From Chloranthus sessilifolius (taxonomy: Eukaryota > Streptophyta > Magnoliopsida > Chloranthales > Chloranthaceae), in assembly GCA_021018995.1 (NCBI GenBank), contig CM037593.1:44839810-44903809 (forward strand): DNA of 64,000 bases, read 5' to 3'. The notes below the pieces were generated by a model, which made no database searches, was not told where the DNA came from, and worked only from the letters and a program-made list of their open reading frames with translations. Below are positions 47,731 to 59,138 of the stretch, piece by piece. Numbering within the stretch: the stretch's first letter is position 1; each line of letters starts with the position of its first letter. Position numbers and translations under genes: made by a program.

Positions 47731-48701
47731 GAAGTGACTTTTCTCCCAACTCAGAACTAGGTTGGTCTCCTCACACCTTTACAGTACGGAGCTGAGGTGG
47801 TGTAGGCATTGGCTAAAATCATCTCCATAAATGGAGAAATCATCCATAAAGATCTCCAAAAATATATCAATCATGTCAGAGAAGATAGCATACATGAATC
47901 TTTGGAACGTGGTAGGTGCATTACACAACCCAAATGGCATCCTTCTGTATGCAAAGGTTCCAAATGGGCAAGTGAATGTGGTTTTTTCTTGGTCCTGGGG
48001 GTATATAGGGATCTGATTGTACCCTGAATATCCATCAAGAAAACAATAATAGGCCTTGCCTGCCAGTTTGTCCAAAATTCGGTCTATGAAGGGCAGTGGG
48101 ACGTGATCCTTACTAGTCTTTTCATTGAGTTTTCGGTAATCTATGCATACCCTCCAACCAGTGGTCTGTCTGGTTGGGATCAGCTCACCTGAATCTGCTT
48201 CAACAACTGTAATGCCATATTTCTTAGGTACTACCTGGGTAGGTGCTACCCATTGTGAATCTAAGATGGGATAAATTATTCCAGCATCTAGGAGTTTGAT
48301 TACCTCCTTCATCACAACCTCCTGCATATGTGGGTTGATTTTTCTCTGCATCTCTCTGGAAGGTTTGGATCCTTCCTCGAGATGAATTTTATGCACACAA
48401 CAGGATTGATTCCCCTAAGGTCTGCAATGGTCCATCCTATTGCCTTCTTATGCTTTTTTAGTACACAAAGTAGTTCTTTTTCCTGCTCAAGAGTGAGGGA
48501 AAAAGAGATTATCACAGGTAATTTAATGTTGTCTCCTAAAAAGGCATATTTCAAAGATTTTAGGAGTTGGTTTAACTCCACCTCTGGGGGACTGATGGGG
48601 GAGGGCAATAGGGGTGCCTTAGAGGGGGGTGGTAGAGGTAACAAAGTAGTTTTCCATGGATGGTGCTGTGCTGGTGCCACTTCAGAAGAGACGAGTTTCA
48701 C
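47731..48701 (-). pseudogene. element B reverse transcriptase
   Basis: The N-terminal part at 48312-48701 and the polymerase at 47779-48396 are in different frames, so a small insertion or deletion lies near 48390. Motifs: EVIKLLDAGIIYPI, GWRVCIDYRKLNEKT, FLDGYSGYNQIPI, FAYRRMPFGLCNAPTTFQ and the catalytic box FMDDFSIYGDDF with both aspartates. A TAA at about 47776 separates it from the connection to RNase H. The FMDD form is the usual Athila version. Confidence 0.9.
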
Positions 48702-48761
48702 ATGTTCAATCTCAGAGGTGAGGACCTTCTCTACCTCTGTTTCCTTCCATACTTCAGCTAG

Positions 48762-49760
48762 CTAATTAAACCATTCCTTATCATGTGGCAGCATATTCAC
48801 ATTTTCCTGGACAACCTCATCTATTACATCAAGAGAAAAGCAGTCCTCATCGGGATGAGGTTGATTTGCTGCGTTGTACACATTCAATTTGACCTTCATA
48901 TTTCCAAATGATACTTCCATGATTCCAGACCTGCATTGAATATAAGCATTAGCTGTGACCAAAATGGTTATGTCTAGAATCACAAGTATGGAAGTGGCAC
49001 TCCTACCTGGTTCCATATCTAGCACCAAAAAGTAAGCAGGATAGAAGAATTTGTTAACTCCAACCAAAACATCCTCGATTATCCCCACAGGTTTCCTTTC
49101 AGATCTGTCAGCCAGCTGGAGGACCACATGTGTGGGCTTTAATTTGCCTAAGCCCAGCTTCTCATATACTGAATATGGAAGCAAATTTACACTGGCTCCC
49201 AGATCTAAAAAGGCTTTGTTAATGGTATGATCCCCAATGATGCAGGGGATAGTGGGGAGGCCAGAGTCTTGAAGTTTGGGGGGAGTTGCAATAGACAGGA
49301 CTTGCTTAACTTTTTCTGTTAAAAATACCTTCTTGGATAGGTGTATCCTAGACTGTTTTTTATGGGTGCACAGGTCTTTTAAGAACTTGGCGTAGGCTGG
49401 GACTTGTTTAATGGCATCAAGTAGGGGCAAATTGATTTTTACTTGCTTGAAAGTCTCCATCATTTCCTCGATTTTTTCTTGCCCTTTATCAAAAGGGGAG
49501 GGTGCTTGCAGTGCTTTAGGAAATGATAAATGTGGGGTTGCTCCCTCATTTGTAGCCTTGGCCAATTGATCATCTTTCTTTTTTAATTTTTTCTTTTCTT
49601 GAGGATCCTCATTATCCTCTTTATTGATAGCCGGTTTCTCCTTCAAGCCCACCACTGGTGGTCCTTGTTGTGTTTTTGTAGAAATCACTTCATTTTCTTC
49701 CTCCAAGCTCCTCACAGGCTTACAACCCACTTGGTTATCCACTAGCTTACCACTTCTCAA
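48762..49760 (-). pseudogene. element B gag C-terminal linker and aspartic protease
   Basis: Open for 332 codons. It begins MRSGKLVDN, the conserved junction after gag in Athila, then a Lys/Glu-rich linker. The protease follows with IGDHTINKAFLDLGASVNLLP, keeping the D-L-G-A-S active site usual for Athila, and LQLADRSERKPVGIIEDV. It ends at a TAG (48762-48764); the text continues in the same frame into the RT region, so this is a nonsense change within the polyprotein. Confidence 0.85.
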
Positions 49761-51252
49761 AGTTGTAACAATTTGGCTTCCTCATAGGTGGAGGAGACTT
49801 CACCCACTACAAACTGTCTTCGTGGGTTGTCATGTGGTTGCCTAGGCAACCTTCCTCCCTCTCTCCTAATCAGAGCATCAAATAGCTGACCAAGTTGGTC
49901 CTCTATCTTTTTGATGCTTTGATTGTGAGGGTGCACAGTTTGGGTTAGGGAGTTCAAATTCTATAGTGAAGACAGAGCTTGTTCCTCAAAGGAAGATGCT
50001 CTCACAGTTGGAGGAGGTGCAGATTGCTGTATAGGCGGAGCTACAGGTTGGGCCATGGGTTACTGATACTGAGGCCTTGGGGCATAACCTTCTCGATAGG
50101 GGTGAGCATTTCTCTAGGGCATGGGCTGCTGGGGCTGCTGCTGCTAACTGGGGTAGGCATCTTGCCTCCACCTCAGATTGGGGTGGTTCCTCCATTGATA
50201 CGTAGCAGTAGGCTGCTGCCCATAAGACTGAGCTGCAGCCACATGCTCTGTTAGAAAATTAGAAAATTGGCCAGCAGATGGGCATTCTTCAGGGGGTGAG
50301 CAGGGGACTGGCATATGGCACATGCCTCCTCCACCCTAGCAGCCACAAGTGACTGCATTGCTCCCATCAGCCTATCAAATTTCAGGGCTAAACTGTCCAC
50401 TTTTCTTTCCAAATCACTTGGTACACTCACTTCATATATCTTCCCTCTTGAAGTACTCTCCTTCAACAATCTGGGAGGCTCTAGATCTCTAGCCAAGATT
50501 TCCCTTTGCATAGAGTTCTCACTAATGATATCAAAGAGTTCCCATGCCTCCTCAGCAGTTTTGTGGAGGTAGATGCCACCACAGGAAGCATCTACCATGT
50601 CCTTGCTCTTAGAATCAATTCCCTGATAAAAGCTCTGAACCAATTGCCATTCAGGGATTTGATGGTGGGGGCATTTCTTTAGGAGTTCCTTGAATCTCTC
50701 CCAAGCTTGGTGAAAATCCTCGGTTGAGTCTTGGGCAAATGAGATGATGCCCTTCCTCAACTGGCGTGTTTTTGACATTGGGAAGAACTTGGCCAGAAAT
50801 TGACATTGGAGATCACTCTAGGACTGAATGTTGTTGGGTGGAAGCATGGACAACTAGGTCCTGGCTCTGTCCTTTAATGAAAAAGGAAAGAGTCTCATCC
50901 TGGTGGCCTCCTCCCCAAAACCTGTGATATTAAATGTAGTGTGCAGTCCTAAGAACTCATCAATGTGCTTGTAGGGGTCTTCTTTAGTCAGGCCATGAAA
51001 TGAGGGCAGCATTTGAATTATGGATGATTTTATCTCATACATTCCCTGAGCAGCTGGGAATTGAATACAGAAGGGGGAATTGTAAACCCCTGATGTATTA
51101 AATTCCTTAAGAGTTCTAGGCTGCTGTTGCTCACCCATTTCTACAGAGTCACTTGCAACAGATGTGGGTATAGTTGGTCTGGATTTGAGAAGTCTTTCAA
51201 CCTCTGGATTTAATGGAATAATCTGAGGTTGGAGAGTTCTCCTACCAAGCAT
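49757..51252 (-). pseudogene. element B gag
   Basis: Starts MLGRRTLQPQ at 51252. The capsid region is FPAAQGMYEIKSSIIQMLPS, HIDEFLGL and, after two TAG codons where tryptophan is expected (near 50852 and 50818), FFPMSKTRQLRKGI and WERFKELLKKCPHHQIPEWQ. A degenerate zinc knuckle (CAICQSPAH) lacks its last cysteine. After a frame change near 50260 the Gln/Pro-rich end follows with WRNHPNLRWRQ and IKKIEDQLGQL. The spacing from the primer site is about 300 nt. Confidence 0.87.
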
Positions 51253-51554
51253 ACAACACTCAAAATTTGAATGCAGAACAGATTCTCAACACCACAAGTT
51301 GGATCAACCAAATTTTCTCACTATTCAAACAACAATATCAACAGATCTTAAAAATAACAGAGGAGTAGAGGGATGCAAACTACAGAGCAGTCACCAGCAC
51401 GATTCTTCTCTCATTGGCAGCCTTAGATATGATGAAATACACAAAAAATACTGAAAAACAACAAAACTTACAAATGCAGTTAGTAAAATCAAACAAACAT
51501 CTATTAATTTCTACCAATCTATGATCAAAACTTAGATCTATCAATTTTTAAACA
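51253..51554 (-). other. element B leader between primer site and gag
   Basis: No ORF; A-rich on the plus strand. This is the untranslated leader, where packaging signals would lie. Confidence 0.6.
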
Positions 51555-51582
51555 CACCTCCCCGGCAGCTGCGCCAAAAACT
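51555..51582 (-). promoter_or_regulatory. primer-binding site of element B
   Basis: On the minus strand TTTGGCGCAGCTGCCGGGGA lies next to the 5' LTR. It is close to the TGGCGCCGTTGCCGGGGA form used by Athila elements (aspartate tRNA in the usual description), with small changes. Confidence 0.8.
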
Positions 51583-53641
51583 TGTTGGTGTGTTTGCCTT
51601 CCCTCAAATTAGGGTCTAAATTCGCCAATCAAACTAGGCAGAACACACTCGCACAAACCTGCAAGTAATTAGGGTCTGTTGTAGCAAGTTTTACAAAGAT
51701 GGTGAGTAAGGGGATGTCCACAGGGAGGTTGGTTTAAAAATATGATAAATCTCCAGATCTGTATGAGATCTGGCACCCTAACTAATGCTACGTTAGCTAA
51801 AAGACAGGGGAGAGGTTTAAAATTGATTGTCACTTAAACTAAGCTAAATTTAAACATAGACTAACTTGGATCAAGTTTGGAAACTTGGATCAAGTTTGGA
51901 AACTTAGATCTTGCAGGGAAAAAGAGTAAAGAAAGCAGAAAATGGAGAAGAGTAGCTTGGAGATTGGTCTTCACTAAAATCAGATTTAATTAATCATGTT
52001 ATAGAGGTTCAGAGTACACATTTCCCTCAACTGGCTATAAACACAGCTGCAGGGTAGAAAGCTCCACTTCAAATAGCAGGATCCACCTGGTCTTAAGGCT
52101 ATGATCTGTCCACTTTAATGGTCACAGACCATCCTATAGACTTTATCAAATCCATGGATTTGCAGCAGATGAATCCAATTGGAGCCTGAGCTTGGACTAA
52201 TCTTAAGGTTATGATCTGTCCACTTTAATGGTCACAGACCATCCTAGGGATCTCCTCCAAAGCTAAAGCATCAATTAGAATAATTAAAACCACTATAGAT
52301 GCTGCAATTTCTAGGTCACAGACTCAAGGAATCACAGGAGTATCAGATCCAGGGAGATCGGGTGGTATCCAAGAGGCCTACCAGTTAAGTGAGTGAGCTA
52401 ATCTACAGACTCCTCTACACAAATCCAATCGATCACCAAATGAAACCAAAGGAACTTTAGATCAAATTAAAACATTAAAAATAACATTTACATTACAATC
52501 AAAATCACTCTACAATGGAAATACTCTCAGATCTGTAGTCTGTGCAGCTGGGAACCCACAATAGCAATCTTAACCTTACCCAATTACAGATCTAACCTCT
52601 CTCCTTGCTACTCCAGGGGAATTAGCCAACCATTGTTGGGCTAAAGGAGGGAAAATAGAATTGCTCTGCAAGCGCTAATCTCCATAATTTGGCTCAGATC
52701 TCGATCTCTCCCCAATTGTAATTGGGGGTCTCTATATATAGCTTTCTCCTCTATTTTTCTTGCCAAAAATCCCTTCTAGAAGGTCCTCAGAGTTTGTTAG
52801 AGTTCTGTTAGAGCACGTGGGTCGGTTAGGATTTCCTAGGGCATCTTCTAGAACCGTCGTGTCGGTCACCAAGTGCCTCTAGTTGCGTGCAGCAGGTCAC
52901 CAAATCACAGCGTGTGCACAGCTAAATTTCTGAGAAGTTCTACACACAATTTCGACAGGTTAGGAAGCTTTCGACAGGTTCAAACAGAGCTTTTTGGTCA
53001 TTTCGCTAGGTTCTCAGATCTCTTCGATAGGTTCTGATCTGCATGCAATTGTTTTGATAGGGTTGCTTTCACTCCTATCGAAAGGCTTAAGCACCCTTCG
53101 ATAGGTTCTGTTCCAGCGTCTTCATCTCGATAGGTTCAAGAAACCATTCGATAGGTTCCCTTTATACCTCAAGCAAGTTTTCGATAGGATGATTTCTTCC
53201 TTCCTTTCAGCTGCTCGATAGGTTCTTGGATCCTATCGAACTCCTCAATCCACACGAATCCATCCTTCTTCTGCCTTCAGATCCTATCGAAACCTTCTCA
53301 ACTACACGAATTCCTTCTTTCTTTGCTTTCAACTCCTATCGAAGTCTTCAGGTGACCATTCGATAGGATGTTTTCATCTTGTTTTCACTTCCTTCGCTTT
53401 GCCCTGCTGTAGCCACGCGCTCTAAGGGTCCAGTGATGTGTTACCCTCTGGTGTGTTGTTGCTGGGTTTGTCCTGTGCTGAGAGATGGTCCCTTTTTGGG
53501 CATTCTTGAGTGGTTTTCTGCATTAGTGTCCTCTTTTATTGTTGTCTACAAAATGTACTCGATAGAGGCTTATTAGTGTGCTCACAGGTCTATCAATGGT
53601 CAAGTTAAAGGGTGAAAAGTGGCATTTTTCACCACTTAATA
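51583..53641 (-). repeat. element B 5' LTR (2059 bp)
   Basis: On the plus strand it runs from TGTTGGTGTG to CACTTAATA. The last three bases are ACA in the other LTR, so one C-to-T change altered the terminal dinucleotide on this side. It has a 19-bp duplication (GGATCAAGTTTGGAAACTT) at about 51870-51905 and an additional block near 52708-52730. The TATA box is at about 52730-52741. Confidence 0.93.
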
Positions 53642-54474
53642 GGTTCGAAACTGAGACGAAGCGAGGAGCATATTCTACTTTGGAGCGCCCAATCGGAGAC
53701 TTCAAGGAGCATTGGTTGGGAAACACATCCCCCTGCTTTTTACTCATTCTCTTTCCCTATCTTCACCTCCTCCACCGCCGCCACCTCAACGCTCCCTTCA
53801 CTTCTCCCAAAAAAGGATCGATGTGAAGACTAGCGCTCTCATTCCCAATACTACATATTCTCAAAATAATGTCGTTCATGAGAATCACCTCAGGACGAAG
53901 ATCAAGCGAAATAATGAACATAGGATGATACGACATCTCAATCGAACGATTAAGTCGCCCGATATCACTAAAACACGAATTCTAGAATGCAAGATGTATA
54001 GAAAAGGTCAAAACTCGAGACTAAACTAGAGAATGAAAAACGAGTAAAAGCTCTTTTGCTTATAGAGTACGGACTTAATCACGTGCCAGAGCGCGTGCGC
54101 TTAATTAGATCATGCGCTATGCACACTACACACAATTCAAAACATGCGCTCTAACCCAAGCGCTCAATGAAATCATCGTCTGCACCAACGGTGCGACGCT
54201 CTGATCACGCACAGCGTATAGACCGCACAACCTAATCAAACGGCCAACCCCAACCGCGCAATACGAAAGGTCACCCATACACTAACTTGGTGATGCCTCG
54301 ATCACACGCTATATTTATGGCGCATAATCTAATTGCACACACACTTACATATGTGTAAACAACCCCTCAAGCCTGCGATCGCATGCTCGAAAATAGGCAC
54401 GCAATCGGATTGAGCGACCTAAAACAGGCACGCAATACCTGACCTTAGACAAAATCTACACCCTCATACCTTTA

Positions 54475-55045
54475 TATCCCATCGCAGTCAAGATCCTTTT
54501 ATCACATCGCAGTCAAGATTCTTTTGTCCCATCGCGTAGCCTCACAGGCTATTCTACCAAAAAAAAGAGAAGACTTACTCACCAGCCCCATCGCAATAAA
54601 TTAACCATACCCTCAAGACCCATCGCGAAAAGCCAATAACGACACAATCACAACATGATTTCTTTTATAACCCAAGATCTGCCAAAGAAAGACATCAACG
54701 TCCCATCACACAAATATCCTACCAGCGTCCCACCGCTAACTACGCTCAGTCGACATCCTATCACAAGCATCATAACCTGAAAAAAGAAAAAAGAAAGATC
54801 AGACAGCACATGACGGAAAGAGGGAAAGCTTGATCGTGACCCATCGCTAAGGCAAAGGACTCTCTCTCTCTCTCCCGAATTGATCCCCACGCCCCACCAG
54901 GACTCACCCAACACACAGTCAAAGAAAGGGAGAATCTCCAGGTCCTATCGCGACATCATTTATCCCAGGACATCACATCACAACCACCAAGTCCTGCAAT
55001 GGCAGACCTGAAGAGAAGAAATCTCTAAAGTCCCATCGCGACACT
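54475..55045 (+). repeat. dispersed CCCATCGC words in element A tail
   Basis: CATCGC, mostly as CCCATCGCG or CCCATCGCA, occurs at about 54480, 54506, 54531, 54590, 54622, 54841 and 55035, with near copies such as CCTATCGCG (54943) and CCCATCACA between. Spacing is irregular, so it is not a simple tandem array. Confidence 0.65.
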
Positions 55046-55594
55046 AAGTCACCATCGGACCACAGAAGTTGCACTCCATTCAGGTAAGTATCACCCCTAG
55101 ATAAGTATTACCCACCTTTTTTATTTTTACTTGATAATTCTCGTAAATATATAGTTAGCTATGATTAAGTCAAATATTTTCAAAATCCGTCTCTCTCGAC
55201 TCGCGAATCACTATAGTCCTCTCATAAGAGACAATAATCAGTACTCGCCGAGAAGGTTAGACGAAGTATCCGGCATGCCAAGTGTCGTCTTGATAACGGT
55301 CAAGTCCACAAATCTTGTACCGATGGATATGCTCAACGACATCTCGGAAGCCACGTTTTTCGCTGTTTTACCACTGAATTAATCTTAACTTAAAATCCCT
55401 AAAATTTTAAATTTTCAAAACTCTCAAATTTTCAAAATCCCCTTACAAATAAAAAAAATAGAGAAGAAAAGAGGAACAAAGTAATAAGATAAAACCCAAC
55501 TCACCTTTCTTTAAATACCAAAAAAAAATTGATTAAGCGCCCCATTACCCGCATATAATAAATTATACTTAAACTTGACCTCTAACTCCTACGA

Positions 55595-55875
55595 ATCCTG
55601 AACTCGCAATCAAGTGCATATCCCACTACGCAGAATTAGATCGAGCGCACACTGCGCAGAATCATTTGTTCAGACACATTAGGACTAGAATATCTAATTT
55701 ACCGACCCTTGAACTCGAAATCAAGCGCATATCCCATTGCGCAGAATTGGATCAAGCGCACACACCATTGCACAGAATTGTTTGTTCAAATACATTGGGA
55801 TTAGAATTCCCAACTTAAAGGTCGACTCCAGATGAATCAAGCACACATGCCACTGCGCAGAATTCAATTGAGCAC
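55595..55875 (+). repeat. tandem repeat of about 120-125 bp, two copies and a part
   Basis: Copies contain AACTCGCAATCAAGTGCATA / AACTCGAAATCAAGCGCATA, TGCGCAGAATT and TTTGTTCAAATACATT. A third partial copy at 55830-55875 has CCACTGCGCAGAATTCAATT. Located in the tail of element A about 500 bp before its polypurine tract. Confidence 0.75.
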
Positions 55876-56373
55876 ACCTCACAAGACCCCCACCTCAATT
55901 ATTAGCCTAAACCAGCCATTCCCCTGAAAAATTGAACATTGAGTATATTTAATCTAAGAATTTACAAACGCATATTGGAAAAGAAATGCCTGACGCGCAT
56001 TGGTGTGAGCAATGACGCTCCCGGTCTGACATGATTTGCAAAAACCTTTGATATTACATGATACTTCATTTTATTATTATCGGTCCCTAAACCTTGTTTT
56101 GAACATTTGATTGACGTCCTGATACCTTGATTGCGTAAAATCCCTCTGTTGGCCTACGCCATGCGTCATGCACCCACATACCCGAAATGTGCCCTTCGAC
56201 AACTATCATTTGCTCTTCAAATGATCTATTTTAGTTTACACTGATAGGTAAGAAAGCCAAGCATGTCATGTCAGCATCACTAATTCATATTTGTGATTTC
56301 TCAAGAGAAACGAGAAGACACCTCGAATGAGGGGTGTCTACTTCTTCGACGTGTTCTTACTTCGCAAGAGCAC

Positions 56374-56389
56374 ACCGAAGAGGGGCATC
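56374..56389 (+). promoter_or_regulatory. polypurine tract of element A
   Basis: CCGAAGAGGGGCATC directly precedes the 3' LTR start TGTAGACACC. Two or three pyrimidines close to the junction make it imperfect. Confidence 0.65.
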
Positions 56390-58875
56390 TGTAGACACCT
56401 CCATTTTTCCCTCTTGGAATATATAAATTTATTCGGTTAACCTTTGACCTCATAACCCTAACATAAGAACCATGCACTGAAATAATAGTACATGGCTGAA
56501 TACAGGCTGAAACAATAGCTCTGTGGCTCAGATCCTGACATAGAGACACTATATACTGAAATAATAGTATATAGTCAGAATGCAAGCTGAAACAATAGTT
56601 TAGCATTTTAGACTAGAGACCAAATCTAGGCAACCTCAAATTAAGCGCCTAAAACCTCACGTGTAATTCGATTGCATGCTAGACCACAAACGCGCAATCA
56701 GTCCCCCTCTTAGACCAAACTTCCTTTCCCATACCATCTCGAGACTCGATTACGCGCCTAAAATTAGACGCGCAATTGGATTGAGCACCAGATCACCAGC
56801 ACGCAATTGGCCTGCGGCTGACCTAGCCTCACAGTCCTTAACCCCTAAGTTTCCTTGATTGAGCGCCTCTGAAGAAACGCTTAATCGGATTGCGCACGTC
56901 CTACCAAGTGCGCAATTAACCCTAACGCTATCAGGACTAGGAAACTCGCTGAGCAAGTCAGCCGATCGCTCACTGAGTCGGTGACCGACTGAAATCGATT
57001 AAGCACCAAGAAACTGACACGCAATTTGATTAAACACCTGAAACAGGGCGCGTAATTGAAGAAAAACCTATAAAAGATTTTTTTCTTAAAGAACACGGGG
57101 GGCTAAGCAATTTTTTGAGAGAGAATGGACTTTTTTGGGATTCCGAAACCAGAGAACTCCGAGGACAAACCCATAGAACAACTTAGTCATGATTTTGAAA
57201 TTCAATCGTCGAATCTTCGAAATTTCTCTCCGCAGCCCCGACCCTAGGTAAGAATTTAATTTTTTTATTCACGACCATAACTTCTAGTCTCTAGATCTAG
57301 GAATTCTATAGGTTTTTTTATTTTTAGTTTGAGACCGTAATACCCTTTTCAGACCGCAAATTTTTTTTATATCTGGTTTTAATTCTCCGAATTCAGAATC
57401 AGTCCTTAATTTACCGATCCTAGGCCTTAATGCCGTTCTAAAATCTTAATATCCAGTCCTATCATTAATTTATGGTTCTAGGTCTTAGACTCAAGAACTA
57501 GTCCTTAATCATACGGTCTGAATTTTTTGATTTCGAACCCGAATTCAGTCATAGAATTTTAGATTTTAATTTTAATTCCTTAGTTTAATATTTCTAAAAA
57601 TCCTAAACATTAATTTCAATTTCCGTAATTCTAGTTCTTAATTTAATTCATGATTATTACTCCGAAATCGACTCTGAAAAATCCAAAAATACAATGTTAT
57701 CATCACAAATCCAATTTATCTTTAATCTCAACCATCCGATTTACCCAAGGGAGCTTACGGAGGATACTCGGGAACAAGGCCAATCCTCCTTAGCATAGCA
57801 GGCCCAAACCCCTTTTTTTAAAGAATTTTAGAAATAATTAATTACTTTTTTTAGCTTTATTGTATAATTAATTAATAGATATATTTTATTTCAACATAAT
57901 TAATTAATTAAGTTAATTAGATTTTAGTAGGATTGAGCAACTTCTTTAAATCAGAATTTAATTGGTTAATATCTTGCTTTAACTAGAATTTAATATGATT
58001 AATTCGTTGCCTTGATTAGATTCTTAGTATAGCTAATTCATTGCTTTAATTAGAAGTTTAATAAAATTAGTTTATTTGTTTCAATTGGATTTTTAATAGA
58101 ATCAGTTTATTTGTTTCAATTAGATTTTAATAAAATTAATTCATTTGCTTTAAATCAGGGTTTTAGTAGAATTAGTTCTCTATTTCAATTAGAATTCTAG
58201 TAGGACTGTTATACTTGATTTAATTAGAATTTCAATATAATTAGTATACTTGCTTTGCTTAGAATTCTAGTACAATTAGCATACTCAAATTAATTAAAGT
58301 TTCACCAGAACTACTACATGTGCACTCTTAGTACAATTACGAGACCTGATCACAATTTGACTTCTAATGGGACTAGGAAACCAAAATTAATCGAACTTTT
58401 AGTAGTATTAGGACACCTAATTAATTAAACTTTCAGTAAGGATAGGAATAGTAAAAAAATTAATTAGACTCCTGATAGAACTGAAATATTAAATTAAATA
58501 AACTACAATAGATTACCACCCAACCAAACTCACAATAGAATTAAGGAAGTCTAAACTGACTAGAACTATAACCATAAAGGGAAATAAAAGGAAAACTAAA
58601 CTATCTAAATTATAAGAAAAAGACATAGCTGTTGACGTTCGCAGGTGGACGATTCAGTATAGAAGTAACCCATACCCGTTCTTAAGCATGATTATTGACG
58701 TATTGCAGCGTCGATAAATATTTGCAGCTGGCGATCGCAACAAACTAGGAACCTTCTGAGAGAACCCTTTATTTCTAATCTTTCAAACGCCGCATCGCTA
58801 GAGTCCACTTGGACAGAATTGGAGTCACTGAATCAATGGGCACCGAGAGGAACCCGAAAAAACCACGCACCAACA
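56390..58875 (+). repeat. element A 3' LTR (2486 bp)
   Basis: It matches the 5' LTR end to end, from TGTAGACACC to CACCAACA. The TATA box CTATAAAAG is at about 57069. The first 240 bp differ at roughly one base in eight; later parts are closer. It is followed by the target duplication AGGGG (58876-58880). Confidence 0.92.
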
Positions 58876-58880
58876 AGGGG
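58876..58880. repeat. target duplication AGGGG, right of element A
   Basis: Exact copy of 21354-21358. Confidence 0.92.
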
Positions 58881-59138
58881 ATACTCAAAATTATTACAAA
58901 ATTGTAAATCATACCTGTGAGGCTTCAATATATGGAAATTAACCTTCACTCACTTGGTCATGAGGGGTATGGCACAATCGCGACTGATGGAGTTGCTGGA
59001 AAGGCTAGAAGGAGAGTGGAGCTGCTTGAAAATTCTTCCTCAGAGTCAGACACAATGTCTATAGAGCTTGTGTCGGTTCTTTCTTCTTCAGGAGTAGGGT
59101 CATCGTATAGCTTAGGTCCAACTTCCTTGTAGAGATCA

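Larger units (their letters stand above)
40512..53641 (-). mobile_element. element B: Athila-like Ty3/gypsy retrotransposon, 13.1 kb, nested in A
   Basis: Two LTRs (3' LTR 40512-42518, 5' LTR 51583-53641 on the minus strand) are alike over their whole length; a 290-bp sample differs at about nine positions. Target duplications are ggctc (40507-40511) and ggttc (53642-53646). The primer site beside the 5' LTR is of the TGGCGC type. Gag, protease, RT, RNase H and integrase follow in order on the minus strand, with a small ORF and a long tail before the 3' LTR. A few stops and two frame changes make it defective, but it is much better kept than A. Confidence 0.93.
53642..56373. other. element A tail, part 2 (after the insertion of B)
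   Basis: It begins with B's target duplication GGTTC (53642-53646). No gene seen; overlapping ORFs at 53523-54029, 54648-54914 and 55161-55382 have no recognisable motif. At 54060-54440 there are many GCGC- and CACGC-containing words; at 54479-55040 the word CATCGC recurs; at 55595-55875 there is a tandem repeat. Confidence 0.6.
21359..58875 (+). mobile_element. element A: Tat/Ogre-like Ty3/gypsy retrotransposon, about 24.4 kb without nested element B
   Basis: Two LTRs (21359-23854, 56390-58875) start TGTAGACACC and end CACCAACA. They are flanked by the identical 5-bp duplication AGGGG (21354-21358 and 58876-58880). The order inside is primer site, gag, protease, G-patch, spacer, RT, RNase H, second RNase H, integrase, a long tail with an antisense ten-exon gene, the insertion of element B, then a polypurine tract. 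The second archaeal-type RNase H and the G-patch mark the Tat lineage. Every gag-pol segment has stops or frameshifts, so it cannot move on its own. LTR divergence by eye is clearly larger than for B, fitting the nesting order. Confidence 0.9.

Noticed and set aside
48328-48765. 145-codon plus ORF
   Set aside because: Opposite the RT N-terminal region of element B; Ser/Phe-rich and without motifs.
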